Shown here piece by piece: positions 43,786-52,564 of a DNA stretch of 64,000 nucleotides. The translations under genes were made by a program, and so were the position numbers. The stretch spans positions 3,906,001 to 3,970,000 of the forward strand of contig OZ245894.1 of NCBI GenBank assembly GCA_965229635.1, in the 5' to 3' direction. Positions within the stretch are counted from its first letter, which is position 1; each line of letters opens with the position of its first letter. The notes under the pieces were generated by a model that saw nothing but the letters and a program-made list of their open reading frames with translations, was not told where the DNA came from and did not search any database. The DNA comes from BQJU01 sp965229635. Lineage in GTDB: Bacteria > Bacteroidota > Bacteroidia > Chitinophagales > Saprospiraceae.

Positions 43786-43876
43786 TGCGACTAGTTTTGA
43801 AAATAGGACACTTTTGTTACGGTTAGCGCCTGCCAGGCGAAATCATTCGTGTCAAATATTTCACCACGAACAACTA
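43781..43876 (-). repeat. ACTAGT intergenic repeat, copy D (diverged, about 96 bp)
   Basis: It begins ACTAATGCGACTAGT, one base different from copy A, and ends with GTGTCAAATATTTCACCACG and a CTAA, which matches the far end of copy B read in reverse. Direct CTAA repeats flank it (43782-43785 and 43874-43877). It lies between the folE stop and the fabD start. Confidence 0.6.
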
Positions 43877-43896
43877 AAAACGAAAAACACAATTGC

Positions 43897-44775
43897 ATGA
43901 AAGCGTACGTATTTCCAGGACAAGCGTCCCAATTTGAAGGGATGGGCAAAGACATGTACGAACAGTCGGCACTGGCCCGTGATCTATTTGAGGAAGCTAA
44001 TTCTATTTTGGGCTTCCGCATTTCAGATGTTATGTTTGAAGGGACCGCTGAAGAACTGAAAGCCACCAAGATTACGCAACCAGCGGTCTTCTTGCACTCG
44101 TACATCACGGCCAAGATGGCTGGAGATGCCTTTCAACCGGAAGCGGTAGCAGGGCATTCCCTGGGTGAATTCTCTGCACTGGTTGCTGCGGATGCGCTGG
44201 ATTTTAAGGACGGCCTGGAATTGGTTAACCGCCGGGCCATGGCCATGCAGAAGGCTTGTGAAATGACCGAAGGTACCATGGCGGCTATCCTGGGTATGGA
44301 TGACGCAAAAGTGGAAGAGATTTGTGCGGGAATTGATGAGGTGGTCATTCCCGCCAATTATAATTGTCCCGGACAGCTGGTGATCTCCGGATCGGTAGCG
44401 GGGGTTGAGGCGGCAGTAGCCAAATTGTCGGAAGCAGGCGCCCTTAAAACCATCATCCTGGCGGTAGGAGGAGCGTTTCATTCTCCGTTGATGCAGCCGG
44501 CGCAGGAAGAACTACAGCTAGCCATTGAACAAACCAACTTCAGGAATCCTCGCTGTCCTATCTATCAGAATGTTACCGCTACTGCGGAAAAGGATGCAGA
44601 AGTGATCCAACAGAACCTGATCAAGCAGTTGACGGCTCCGGTAAAATGGACCCAGACAATGAACAATATGATCAGCGATGGGGTCAGTGAATTTATTGAA
44701 GTCGGTGGAACCGGAAAAGTGCTGCAAGGGTTTGTAAAAAAAGTAGATCGTAGATTTCCAACCAGCAAATTGTAG
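43897..44775 (+). CDS. fabD: Malonyl-CoA:ACP transacylase
   Basis: About 292 residues from the ATG at 43897 (MKAYVFPGQASQFEGMG); upstream codons fall in repeat copy D. The nucleophile elbow GHSLGEFSALVAA (Ser about residue 87), the oxyanion Gln in FPGQASQ, and the His in GGAFHSPLMQPA are present. It loads malonyl groups onto acyl carrier protein for fatty acid synthesis. No other fab gene is adjacent. Confidence 0.94.
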   Translation: MKAYVFPGQASQFEGMGKDMYEQSALARDLFEEANSILGFRISDVMFEGTAEELKATKITQPAVFLHSYITAKMAGDAFQPEAVAGHSLGEFSALVAADALDFKDGLELVNRRAMAMQKACEMTEGTMAAILGMDDAKVEEICAGIDEVVIPANYNCPGQLVISGSVAGVEAAVAKLSEAGALKTIILAVGGAFHSPLMQPAQEELQLAIEQTNFRNPRCPIYQNVTATAEKDAEVIQQNLIKQLTAPVKWTQTMNNMISDGVSEFIEVGGTGKVLQGFVKKVDRRFPTSKL

Positions 44776-44867
44776 AAGCTTTGACTGGTGTGATCATTAA
44801 AATTTTCTTAAATCATTGCAATTTTGCTTTTAAGCATTGATATTTACAGCGATGCATTAAAGAATAC

Positions 44868-45425
44868 ATGGTAAAAAAAGATATCGAGAACGGAAAAATA
44901 TTGCTGGCCGAGCCTTTTATGGCGGATCCAAACTTTAAACGTGCGGCTGTACTGCTCTGTGAACATGGAGAGGAGGGGAGCGTTGGGTTCATTATGAACA
45001 AACCGCTCAATATGCGTATTGATGAACTGATTGAGGACTTTCCAGAGTTTGAGTCTGAAGTTTTATTTGGCGGGCCGGTTCAGACCGATACCATTCACTA
45101 TATTCACAATAAAGGAGAACTCCTGGAAGGTAGTATCAAAGTGGTAGATGGGGTGTTTTGGGGCGGAGATTTCGAAAAGCTGAAATTTTTGATTGCTTCT
45201 CATCTGATACAACCCGAAAATATCCGCTTCTTTGTTGGCTACGCCGGCTGGTCGGAAGGTCAGCTTAAAGACGAAATGGTCTATGGCTCCTGGGTGACCG
45301 CCGAAATGGATGCCAACTACCTGTTTAAAATTACGCCCTCTGACCTTTGGCAAAAGGTCATGTACAATAAAGGAGATACTTATACCGTCATCGCTCAAAT
45401 GCCAGATGGTGTAAGTTGGAACTAA
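44868..45425 (+). CDS. YqgE/AlgH family protein (DUF179)
   Basis: 185 residues. It shows the DUF179 pattern: GKILLAEPFMADPNFKRAAVLL, GSVGFIMNKPLN, VLFGGPVQTDTIHYIH, FWGGDFEKLKFLI, and VGYAGWSEGQLKDEM. The family is widely conserved but its role is unknown. A terminator follows. Confidence 0.92.
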   Translation: MVKKDIENGKILLAEPFMADPNFKRAAVLLCEHGEEGSVGFIMNKPLNMRIDELIEDFPEFESEVLFGGPVQTDTIHYIHNKGELLEGSIKVVDGVFWGGDFEKLKFLIASHLIQPENIRFFVGYAGWSEGQLKDEMVYGSWVTAEMDANYLFKITPSDLWQKVMYNKGDTYTVIAQMPDGVSWN

Positions 45426-45445
45426 TCATAACTTTGCCACAAATA

Positions 45446-45481
45446 AAAAGGCGCTCGGATTTACATATCGAGCGCCTTTTT
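45446..45481. terminator. Bidirectional terminator between yqgE and M23 genes
   Basis: AAAAAGGCGCTCG and CGAGCGCCTTTTT form a perfect stem around an 11-base loop, with A on the left and T on the right, serving both convergent genes. Confidence 0.88.
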
Positions 45482-45585
45482 ATTTGTGTTATCCAATAAT
45501 CAGCATCAGGGGTTTCCAGCTTCTTCTGGGCAATCTGCCTCTTCCCTCGCTACTGTCGCTGCCAAAGGCTGAGATTCTATATGAC

Positions 45586-46875
45586 TCAGTTGAGCCAGGT
45601 ATTGATCGCGCAATTGTTCAAAAGCTGGCATATCTTCCGGGCCAAGTGGCTTGGCTGGTGGAAGTTAAGCTTCAGGTGATTGACCTGCTTGCCATTTTTC
45701 CAGAAACGGAAACACACGTGAGGACCTGTTGCAAGGCCCGTTGAGCCAACATAACCGATCACTTGCCCTTGCTTCACCTGGGTGCCGGGAGAGATACCCG
45801 AAGCAAATTTCTGCATGTGCAGGTATTGGGTCTCAAAGACATCATCGTGTCTGATTTTTACGAAATTCCCATTTCCGCTAGTGTATGAAGCCTTGGTCAC
45901 CACCCCATTACCAACGGCAAGAATTGGCGTTCCATAAGGCGCCGCATAATCAGTACCGTAGTGCGGACGACGGTATTTCAGGATCGGGTGCAGACGGTTA
46001 GGATTGTAGTAGGAGGAAATCCGCGAGTATTTTACCGGCGCTTTCAAAAAGCCCGAATTCATCGGACGACCTTTCAAGTCGTAGTAGCCCGCATCTTTCT
46101 TGTTGTCAAAATAGATGGCATGAAATTCGGCATCGCCAGTCTTGTAATAAGCAGCTTCCACCATGCCGACACCAACCATTTCACCTTCGATAATCTTTTT
46201 GGTGTAGACCAATTTAAATTCATCTCCCTTCTGTAGGTGGTGAAAGTCTACCGACCATTGTAGGGCGTCCTCCATTTTGTCGGTAAGTTCATAGCTCAAC
46301 CCATTATCGGTCATGGCTTTCCACAGTGACGACTCAACCACTCCCTCTGCGGTAGCTACTTCTGTGGTTACCGGCCGTTCATGGCGTTCCACTTTATAAT
46401 CATCCTGCAAATGAAATACAACATACTCGTAAACACTGGGCTCGTAGATAAAGTAGTCGGCCACCTGCGTTGTATCTTTACTCAAAATAGTATAAGTTCT
46501 GCCGGGACGAATTTTTCGTACGTCAAAAACTTCTTTGGCATTTTTTACTAGTTGATCAACTGCCGGATAATCCAGCTTGTAGTTCATTAGCAAATCGCCA
46601 AGAACTTCTCCATTCTTAATTTCACCCGATTGTACCTGAAAAGTATCAATGGCAAAACCGTACTGTATAGTGGGAATGACCACGGGGAAAGAACTGAGTT
46701 CTACGGAAGTGGTATTACCTTTGTTATTGTTAAACCAGGAATTGAGATCAAGCGGAACGAAACTCAGGAAGACACTGGAAAGCAAAACCAGACCTGGGAC
46801 TCCTGAAAAAACCAAAACTTTGCGCTTATCAAATCTCTTTAAAAGTTGATTGGACCACTCTGATAAATCCACCAT
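45586..46875 (-). CDS. M23-family peptidase with atypical zinc motif
   Basis: 429 residues. One membrane helix (about 19-40) anchors it, followed by a LysM-free spacer with LIRPGRTYTILSKDT-like beta-rich OapA-type region (about 80-250). The LytM/M23 core has HYGTDYAAPYGTPILAVGNG (His-x3-Asp, about residue 306), GNFVKIRHDD and YLHMQKFASGI. The last zinc motif, usually HLH, reads HVC (GPHVCFRFWKNGKQV, about 386), so the last ligand is Cys. The enzyme would cleave peptidoglycan cross-links if active. Confidence 0.88.
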   Translation of the reverse strand: MVDLSEWSNQLLKRFDKRKVLVFSGVPGLVLLSSVFLSFVPLDLNSWFNNNKGNTTSVELSSFPVVIPTIQYGFAIDTFQVQSGEIKNGEVLGDLLMNYKLDYPAVDQLVKNAKEVFDVRKIRPGRTYTILSKDTTQVADYFIYEPSVYEYVVFHLQDDYKVERHERPVTTEVATAEGVVESSLWKAMTDNGLSYELTDKMEDALQWSVDFHHLQKGDEFKLVYTKKIIEGEMVGVGMVEAAYYKTGDAEFHAIYFDNKKDAGYYDLKGRPMNSGFLKAPVKYSRISSYYNPNRLHPILKYRRPHYGTDYAAPYGTPILAVGNGVVTKASYTSGNGNFVKIRHDDVFETQYLHMQKFASGISPGTQVKQGQVIGYVGSTGLATGPHVCFRFWKNGKQVNHLKLNFHQPSHLARKICQLLNNCAINTWLN

Positions 46876-47082
46876 TTCAATATTGGGTTATGAGAATACT
46901 GTAAATCGAAACTTGGTTTAATGGATATACTCTGGGAAAAAGATTTGTCTGTCAATGGGATACGTAGGGATGCTGTTGTTAGGGCAAATATAGCGGAGTT
47001 CGCCAAACTGACCTAAAATAAATTGTTAAAATTAACTCAATAAATTGTTTGAAAATGTTGATAACTTTTTTCCAACGGCTCA

Positions 47083-47868
47083 TTATGGGGTCGAAACCAG
47101 GCTTTTTTCCAGTGTGGGACTGAGGCGGCTGCCCAGGGATTGTAAGAAGATAGACAAGGCTTTACGCTTAGGTTCATCCAATTCGTAGCTGATAAAATGG
47201 GTGAAATATTCCTTCAAATCAAACTTTGGATGAGGGGAGGGTAGGAGGTACATGAGTTGTGGAATCTCCGCCACACCTCTTTGCAACGCCTCATTAAAAG
47301 TGGCTAAAAAGTTAGCATCGATGTTTTGGGTAGACACCCATGCGGCAAAAACAAACGGCAATCCGGTATAATGCATCCATGCTTCTCCCAGATCATAGGC
47401 ATAGGCAAATTTGTCTTCCAGCCCAATCGTCCGGTCGCCGATTACCAAACCGCCAGTTTTTCCCCCGATCATCGCCTCGTAGTTGACTGGCGCGGAAATC
47501 AATTCCGGCGTTAGTTTCCAGTATTCTTTTAATAACAATCGGGTTAATGCCACAGACGTTCTGGAGTGGTAATCGAGGTAAATGCTGGTCATTTCCTCCA
47601 GAGGACAATCACCGTAGATAGCCACTGTTTTTACTGTTCCAACCGTACCGATGCAATAGTCGGAAATGATGCGGGCATTGGTCAACTCCGGAATGACTGC
47701 CACTGGAACCAGGCCAAGGTCAACTTCGCCATCTCTCAGTTTGCGTGCACACTCCGAAGGAATATCCAGTTGCAAATCTATTTGATCAGCCAATTCGCTC
47801 TTCAGCAAACCATAGAGTAATGGTTTGGTATTGAGGTAACTTACAGCAGTGATCCGGATTTTTGACAT
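47083..47868 (-). CDS. mqnA: Menaquinone biosynthesis protein MqnA (chorismate dehydratase)
   Basis: 261 residues with a periplasmic-binding-like fold. It reads VSYLNTKPLLYGLL, ECARKLRDGEVDLGLVPVAVIPEL, YLDYHSRTSVALTRLLL, and GLVIGDRTIGLEDKFAYAYDLGEAW with FVFAAWVS, as in MqnA. It dehydrates chorismate in the futalosine route to menaquinone. It is the last gene of the operon with mqnE and a histidine phosphatase, 33 bases after the latter. Confidence 0.93.
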   Translation of the reverse strand: MSKIRITAVSYLNTKPLLYGLLKSELADQIDLQLDIPSECARKLRDGEVDLGLVPVAVIPELTNARIISDYCIGTVGTVKTVAIYGDCPLEEMTSIYLDYHSRTSVALTRLLLKEYWKLTPELISAPVNYEAMIGGKTGGLVIGDRTIGLEDKFAYAYDLGEAWMHYTGLPFVFAAWVSTQNIDANFLATFNEALQRGVAEIPQLMYLLPSPHPKFDLKEYFTHFISYELDEPKRKALSIFLQSLGSRLSPTLEKSLVSTP

Positions 47869-47901
47869 TAAAAATTTGGTTTATCTGATTGTGATTGTAT
47901 A

Positions 47902-48543
47902 CTACGATTTAATACTGTTGGTTAGGCTGCCAAGAATTTCCAGGTGGCGGGTGTCATTCTCCAGCGTAAAATGTAGCGTTTCACCATTGCGATGCGCCAG
48001 CCAAAGCCCGGTATTGGCATGTTCAAATTGCTGCATTTCACTCCACGGCAATCCTCTTAAGGCGCAGATCAACCCACGCATCGCCCGTCCGTGTGAACAG
48101 ACCAGGATAATTTCCTCCGGCCTTTGGAAAAGGTGTCGTACAAATCGCTCGACACGAAAGCCCAGATCATTGGCACTTTCACCATCCTGGAGCCTGGCTT
48201 CATAATTGCCCTGTTTCCATGAGTTTAGCACTGTCCGATATTCTTTGCGCATTGCTTCGGTACTCTCTTTGCCTTCGTGAATCCCCCAGTTCATTTCATT
48301 GATGTCGGCGTGTTGTTCCCAGGGGATGCCATCATCAATAAAGGGCTTCATAGTTTGGTGAGTTCGCTTCAGTTTTGAGGTCAAAACGGTTTGAAAGGGA
48401 ATATTTCGGTAGTACCGATACAATGAATCTGCCTGTTGCAATCCCCTTTCGTTAAGATCCGAATCAACTCCCCCTCCTTGCACGATTCCCCGCTTATTAA
48501 AATCCGTCTCTCCGTGTCTGACGATATAAATCGTTTTTTTCAT
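47902..48543 (-). CDS. Histidine phosphatase (phosphoglycerate-mutase-like) family protein
   Basis: 213 residues. The catalytic motif is YIVRHGETDFNKRGIVQG (His about residue 10), with SKLKRTHQTMKPF and the second His in LVCSHGRAMRGLICALRGL. These enzymes dephosphorylate sugar phosphates, nucleotides or proteins. The gene sits between mqnE (56 bases) and mqnA (33 bases), which may mean a link to menaquinone synthesis or may only be shared transcription. Confidence 0.9.
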   Translation of the reverse strand: MKKTIYIVRHGETDFNKRGIVQGGGVDSDLNERGLQQADSLYRYYRNIPFQTVLTSKLKRTHQTMKPFIDDGIPWEQHADINEMNWGIHEGKESTEAMRKEYRTVLNSWKQGNYEARLQDGESANDLGFRVERFVRHLFQRPEEIILVCSHGRAMRGLICALRGLPWSEMQQFEHANTGLWLAHRNGETLHFTLENDTRHLEILGSLTNSIKS

Positions 48544-48599
48544 TTTCTTAAAAAATTTGCATGGTTTTTAATACTGGGTGCTCTACCATTCAATATACA

Positions 48600-49805
48600 C
48601 TATTTAGGGCTGTTGACAACCGGCAAGTCGTAGTAGCCGCGAAATACCTTGTCATCTTCAAAAACGACCTCACTGTAATCCTTGACAATGCCGTACAACG
48701 TGTCCCTTTCGATAGGCTTACGTCCAACCCGACGAATAAGATTTACCAGATCTTCCGTGCTCATCGCCGGGTTTTGCTCTTCAGAGCCCGCCATCGAGTA
48801 AATCTTGGTGGTGTCATCAATCGTACCGTCGATATCATCAACGCCAAACGCCAGTGAAAGCTGCGCCGTATCCCGACCAATCATGGGCCAGTAGGCTTTA
48901 ATATGATCAAAATTATCCAGGTAGATCCGACTGATGGCGTAGTTGCGCAGGTCTTCAATAACCGTAACTTCCGGCAGGTGCGACATTTGGTTGTCTTTAT
49001 TGCGGAACTTCAGGGGGATAAACGTTTGGAATCCGCCCGTTTTATCTTGTAGCTTACGCAATTCCTCCAGGTGGTGAATGCGGTGGAAGTAGTTCTCAAT
49101 ATGGCCGTAAAGCATGGTGGCATTGGAGCGTTTGCCCAGTTCGTGCCAAATTTCGTGAATGCGGAGCCATTGCTCGCCGGAACACTTACCTCCGGCAATC
49201 TGATCTCTGATTTCCGGGTGGAAAATTTCAGCTCCTCCGCCCGGCATTGAGTCCAGTCCGGCTTCCAGCATTTGCTTCATTCCCTCTTCGTAGCTGATTT
49301 TAGCTTTTTTAAAGATGTAGTGGTATTCCACCGGAGTCAGGGCCTTGATATGCAGCTCAGGTCGGTGCGCTCTGATGCGTTGAAATAACGCTGCATAAAA
49401 GGGAACATCATACTGAGGAAGGACGCCGCCTACGATGTGCACTTCTGTTACCGGCTGATCGTCGTATTTTTTGACAATTTCCATGATCTCATCCATGGAA
49501 TACTCCCAGCCTTCTTCACGCTTCTTAATCAAACGAGAGTAGGAGCAAAAAGTGCAGGTATACAGGCAAACATTGGTGGGCTCCACGTGGAAGTTGCGAT
49601 TGAAATATGTGGCCATTCCATGCTTTTGCTCACGAATGTAATTGGCCAGTACCCCCAGGTAGCCCAATTCACCCACTTCAAAGAGGTGTTGGCCTTCTTC
49701 AGGGGTGATTCGTTGCCCCTGTCTCACTTTCTCAGCGATTGCCCGAAGTTCATTGCTTAATTGGTCATTATTGATCAGCGTTTCCAGCTTCTGGATCGAT
49801 TGCAT
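48600..49805 (-). CDS. mqnE: Aminofutalosine synthase MqnE, radical SAM
   Basis: 401 residues. The radical SAM cluster is CLYTCTFCSYSRL (CxxxCxxC). Further parts are EVHIVGGVLPQYDVPFY, ALTPVEYHYIFKKAK, GLDSMPGGGAEIFHPEIR, and GRDTAQLSLAFGVDDIDGTI. The FCSYSR reading fits MqnE rather than MqnC (usually FCAF). It joins the MqnA product with adenosine to aminofutalosine. It heads the operon with the phosphatase and mqnA. Confidence 0.92.
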   Translation of the reverse strand: MQSIQKLETLINNDQLSNELRAIAEKVRQGQRITPEEGQHLFEVGELGYLGVLANYIREQKHGMATYFNRNFHVEPTNVCLYTCTFCSYSRLIKKREEGWEYSMDEIMEIVKKYDDQPVTEVHIVGGVLPQYDVPFYAALFQRIRAHRPELHIKALTPVEYHYIFKKAKISYEEGMKQMLEAGLDSMPGGGAEIFHPEIRDQIAGGKCSGEQWLRIHEIWHELGKRSNATMLYGHIENYFHRIHHLEELRKLQDKTGGFQTFIPLKFRNKDNQMSHLPEVTVIEDLRNYAISRIYLDNFDHIKAYWPMIGRDTAQLSLAFGVDDIDGTIDDTTKIYSMAGSEEQNPAMSTEDLVNLIRRVGRKPIERDTLYGIVKDYSEVVFEDDKVFRGYYDLPVVNSPK

Positions 49806-50178
49806 ACACGATAAATTTTACTTGTGTCAAAGGTAGAACAAACTTTCGGAACTTTCAGTTTTAGCTGAAAGTTATTTTTTTTGAAATAAATGTTGATACA
49901 GCAGAAAATCCTGACAAAAAAAGCCTTATTATTAAAATTATTAATACATTTTAAGTATTTTGTCCCTTTATTTGGCTTCTTTTGTCAATACAGGATAACG
50001 ACAAAGAGCTGTTACCAGTATCATGGCTGGCTTTTACACGGTATAGAGAACAGATTTACACAGGTAGTATTGAGAAAACTTTACTGGCGAATTTTAAGGA
50101 GTAACAATCGTTACATGCACCATCGAAACCTCCCACAAAGGCAATTATTTTAAACACACACCAGCAATTAGATTTCCT
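49806..50178. other. 373-bp divergent intergenic region
   Basis: Between the mqnE start and the TPR kinase start. It contains a hairpin with T-run on the plus strand (49850-49882), and is very AT-rich near 49900-49960. An open frame at 49890-50153 has no protein-like features and is not called. Confidence 0.45.
49850..49882 (+). terminator. Orphan terminator-like hairpin with T-run
   Basis: AACTTTCAG and CTGAAAGTT pair perfectly around a six-base loop and are followed by ATTTTTTTT. No plus-strand gene ends here, so it could act in the leader of the kinase gene at 50179 or end an unseen transcript. Confidence 0.5.
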
Positions 50179-52476
50179 ATGATTAAGGAACAATGTGGCC
50201 TTACTCATACGCTACTTACTCCATTACTGAATCTTGTCAGGAAAACCTCTTTCCTGGTCATGCTACTGGTGATGTGGATTCCTATTGCATCTTCAGCTCA
50301 AACCATTCTCATTGACAGTCTTTGGCAGGAATATCACGAAAGTGAAAGTGTGAATAGCCGAGCACTGGTCCTGGCCAGGTTGGGTTATGCCCTGCGTACG
50401 GTGAATACGGATTCAGCATTTGCTGTTTTGGACCAAGGACTCAAGTTGTCCCGGGAAACGGGGTACATTTTTGGAGAAGCTGAATGTATATTGAATACCG
50501 GGTCGGTTTATCTGGTGCAAAGTGATTTTGATAAAGCACAGGAATCCTATCAGAAAGCGTTGGGGCTGTATGAGTCAATCGATAGTGTGAGAGGAGTAGC
50601 TAAAAGTATGAATAACCTCGGCCTGATTTACTTTCAGGAGGGCGATTACAAAAAAGCGAACACCTATTACAAGCAAAGCCTGAATCACTACGACGAATTG
50701 CACGACCAGGGGCGTATGGCTGCCAGCCTGCACAATATCGCAATGGTTTCGGCGGCTCTCGGAAACTACCCAGAGGCATTAGAGTCTTATCTGAAAAGCT
50801 TAAAAATTGTTGAAGGGATTGGTTCCAAACAGGGTATTGCTTATACCTGTATTGCTCTGGGGGGCTTGTATCAAACTATTGAAGACTTTGACCAAGCCAT
50901 TACCTATTATGAGCGAGGACTCAAATTGTCGGAAGAAATTCGGGACAATATTGGAATCATTACCTGTTTATTCAATATCGGTACCTATAATGAGCACCAC
51001 AAAGAATATTACACGGCACTGGATTATTACCAGCGGAGTTTAGCGCTGGCTCAAAAAATCAGTAACGAACAATATGCTTCAATTGGCCTTAGAGCCATCG
51101 GAAATGTATACAAGGAGCTGGAAAGGTATCCCGAATCGGAAGATTTTTTCCAGAAGGCACTCGAGATGCAGCAATACATGGGAGATGAGCCTGGAATGAG
51201 TGAAACGTACCTTCTATTTGGTGAATTGTATACGGAGATGGGCAAAGAATGGAGAGGGATCAACTATATCAAGGAAGCGATTGCCATCGCAAAAAACTAT
51301 GGTAACCAGGAAGATTTACTGATTGCTACCGAAAGCCTGGCTGATGTGTATGAAAAGAGTGGACGGCTTGACAAGGCCCTCGATTACTACATTGCCGGTC
51401 AGGAATTACGAGACAGCATTCTGGGAATGGGAACCAGTGCCGAAATTGCCAGAATTCAGTTAAAATACAATTCTGAGATTCAGGAAAAGGATTTTCAGCT
51501 TTCCCTGATTGAAAAGGACAAAGTTTATGAGGAGTTAAAATACAAAAACCAGCGCCGAACCCTCCGAGCAGTCGCCATTGCCTTGTTTATCATCGTCAGT
51601 TTATCATTGTCCCTTTGGTATCTCAATAAAGGTAGAAAGAAAGCCAATATAGCACTGACCGAAAACAACGAAGCGCTGGATAAGGCCACTCAAAATCTGG
51701 AGTTTACCAATGTAGAATTGCTCAAGGCCAATCACCAACTCAATGTGGCCAATGCCAGTCTCCAGCAGTTTGCCTATGCGGCATCCAATGACCTGATGGA
51801 ATCCTTGGGGGCCGTGAGCAAATACAGTCAGCTTCTGCGCTCGGGAATGGAAACGGATCAGCCCGATGAGATGATCAACTACTATCTGGATATCATCGCA
51901 CGCAATGGCCGTCAGATGTATAAAACACTGGATGACCTACTCAATTACGTGAACCTGCGTGTAAATCCTTCCGCAAAGCTGGATGTAGATTTACGTGAGA
52001 CGGTAGAACTCATCGAACGCAATCTTGAGCAGGAAATTGAGCCATCAGGAGGGCAACTCATTTATCAAGACCTGCCTTGTTTGCAGGCACAGCCACACCT
52101 GATTCGACAACTATTCTACCAGTTGATTAAAAATGCAATTCAGTTTCGGAGTCACGATGAAATTATGCTGATTGAAATTGGTATAGATCAATCCTCGGAA
52201 AAAGACTTTGTTTTTTACATCAAGGACAACGGCATTGGTATTTGTCCGGAATTTCACGAGACTATTTTCGAACCGTTCAGCCGGGTGGCTGCGGAAGACC
52301 GGGTAGGTTCAGGACTGGGCCTTGCCTTGTGTAAGAAAATTGTAGAGCTCTACCGCGGGAAAATCTGGATTGAGTCGCAGCGTGGTTTTGGAACGAGTGT
52401 GTATTTTACTCTGCCCGATTGTGAGCCGACTTTCGATCGCAAAAATGAGCACAGATTAGCGATGACGGATAATTGA
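50179..52476 (+). CDS. TPR-sensor histidine kinase with Asn in place of the phospho-accepting His
   Basis: 765 residues. A signal peptide (about 24-42, LVMLLVMWIPIASSAQ) leads to about eight or nine TPR units (about 55-420; for example AKSMNNLGLIYFQEGDYKKA, AYTCIALGGLYQTIEDFDQA), one membrane helix (about 455-480), a coiled coil, a HisKA-like helix pair and an ATPase domain. The H-box reads FAYAASNDLMESL: Asn537 stands where His is expected. The ATPase is intact: QLFYQLIKNAIQFRS (N), KDNGIGICPEFHETIFEPF (G1), and GSGLGLALCKKIV (G2). It may bind ATP but should not autophosphorylate at this site. A paralogue with an intact His follows after 88 bases. Confidence 0.9.
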   Translation: MIKEQCGLTHTLLTPLLNLVRKTSFLVMLLVMWIPIASSAQTILIDSLWQEYHESESVNSRALVLARLGYALRTVNTDSAFAVLDQGLKLSRETGYIFGEAECILNTGSVYLVQSDFDKAQESYQKALGLYESIDSVRGVAKSMNNLGLIYFQEGDYKKANTYYKQSLNHYDELHDQGRMAASLHNIAMVSAALGNYPEALESYLKSLKIVEGIGSKQGIAYTCIALGGLYQTIEDFDQAITYYERGLKLSEEIRDNIGIITCLFNIGTYNEHHKEYYTALDYYQRSLALAQKISNEQYASIGLRAIGNVYKELERYPESEDFFQKALEMQQYMGDEPGMSETYLLFGELYTEMGKEWRGINYIKEAIAIAKNYGNQEDLLIATESLADVYEKSGRLDKALDYYIAGQELRDSILGMGTSAEIARIQLKYNSEIQEKDFQLSLIEKDKVYEELKYKNQRRTLRAVAIALFIIVSLSLSLWYLNKGRKKANIALTENNEALDKATQNLEFTNVELLKANHQLNVANASLQQFAYAASNDLMESLGAVSKYSQLLRSGMETDQPDEMINYYLDIIARNGRQMYKTLDDLLNYVNLRVNPSAKLDVDLRETVELIERNLEQEIEPSGGQLIYQDLPCLQAQPHLIRQLFYQLIKNAIQFRSHDEIMLIEIGIDQSSEKDFVFYIKDNGIGICPEFHETIFEPFSRVAAEDRVGSGLGLALCKKIVELYRGKIWIESQRGFGTSVYFTLPDCEPTFDRKNEHRLAMTDN

Positions 52477-52564
52477 TAAGGGGGCTCATATAGATTGGTT
52501 GTTTAGGCCGGTTGGGATGATGATTGATTTTGGACCTGTGTTTTTGGATGGATGATTGCATTCT

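Noticed and set aside
14782..43795. Nearly even spacing of the four repeat copies (about 9.6 kb)
   Set aside because: Four points only; no further copy at the expected 53.4 kb or 5.1 kb positions, so taken as chance.
44818..44845. CTTTTAAGCATTGAT resembling the middle of repeat copies
   Set aside because: About 14 matching bases in an AT-rich gap, without the ends of the element.
49890..50153. 87-codon open frame before the TPR kinase
   Set aside because: Very AT-rich region, odd composition, no recognisable protein pattern; probably the untranslated region.
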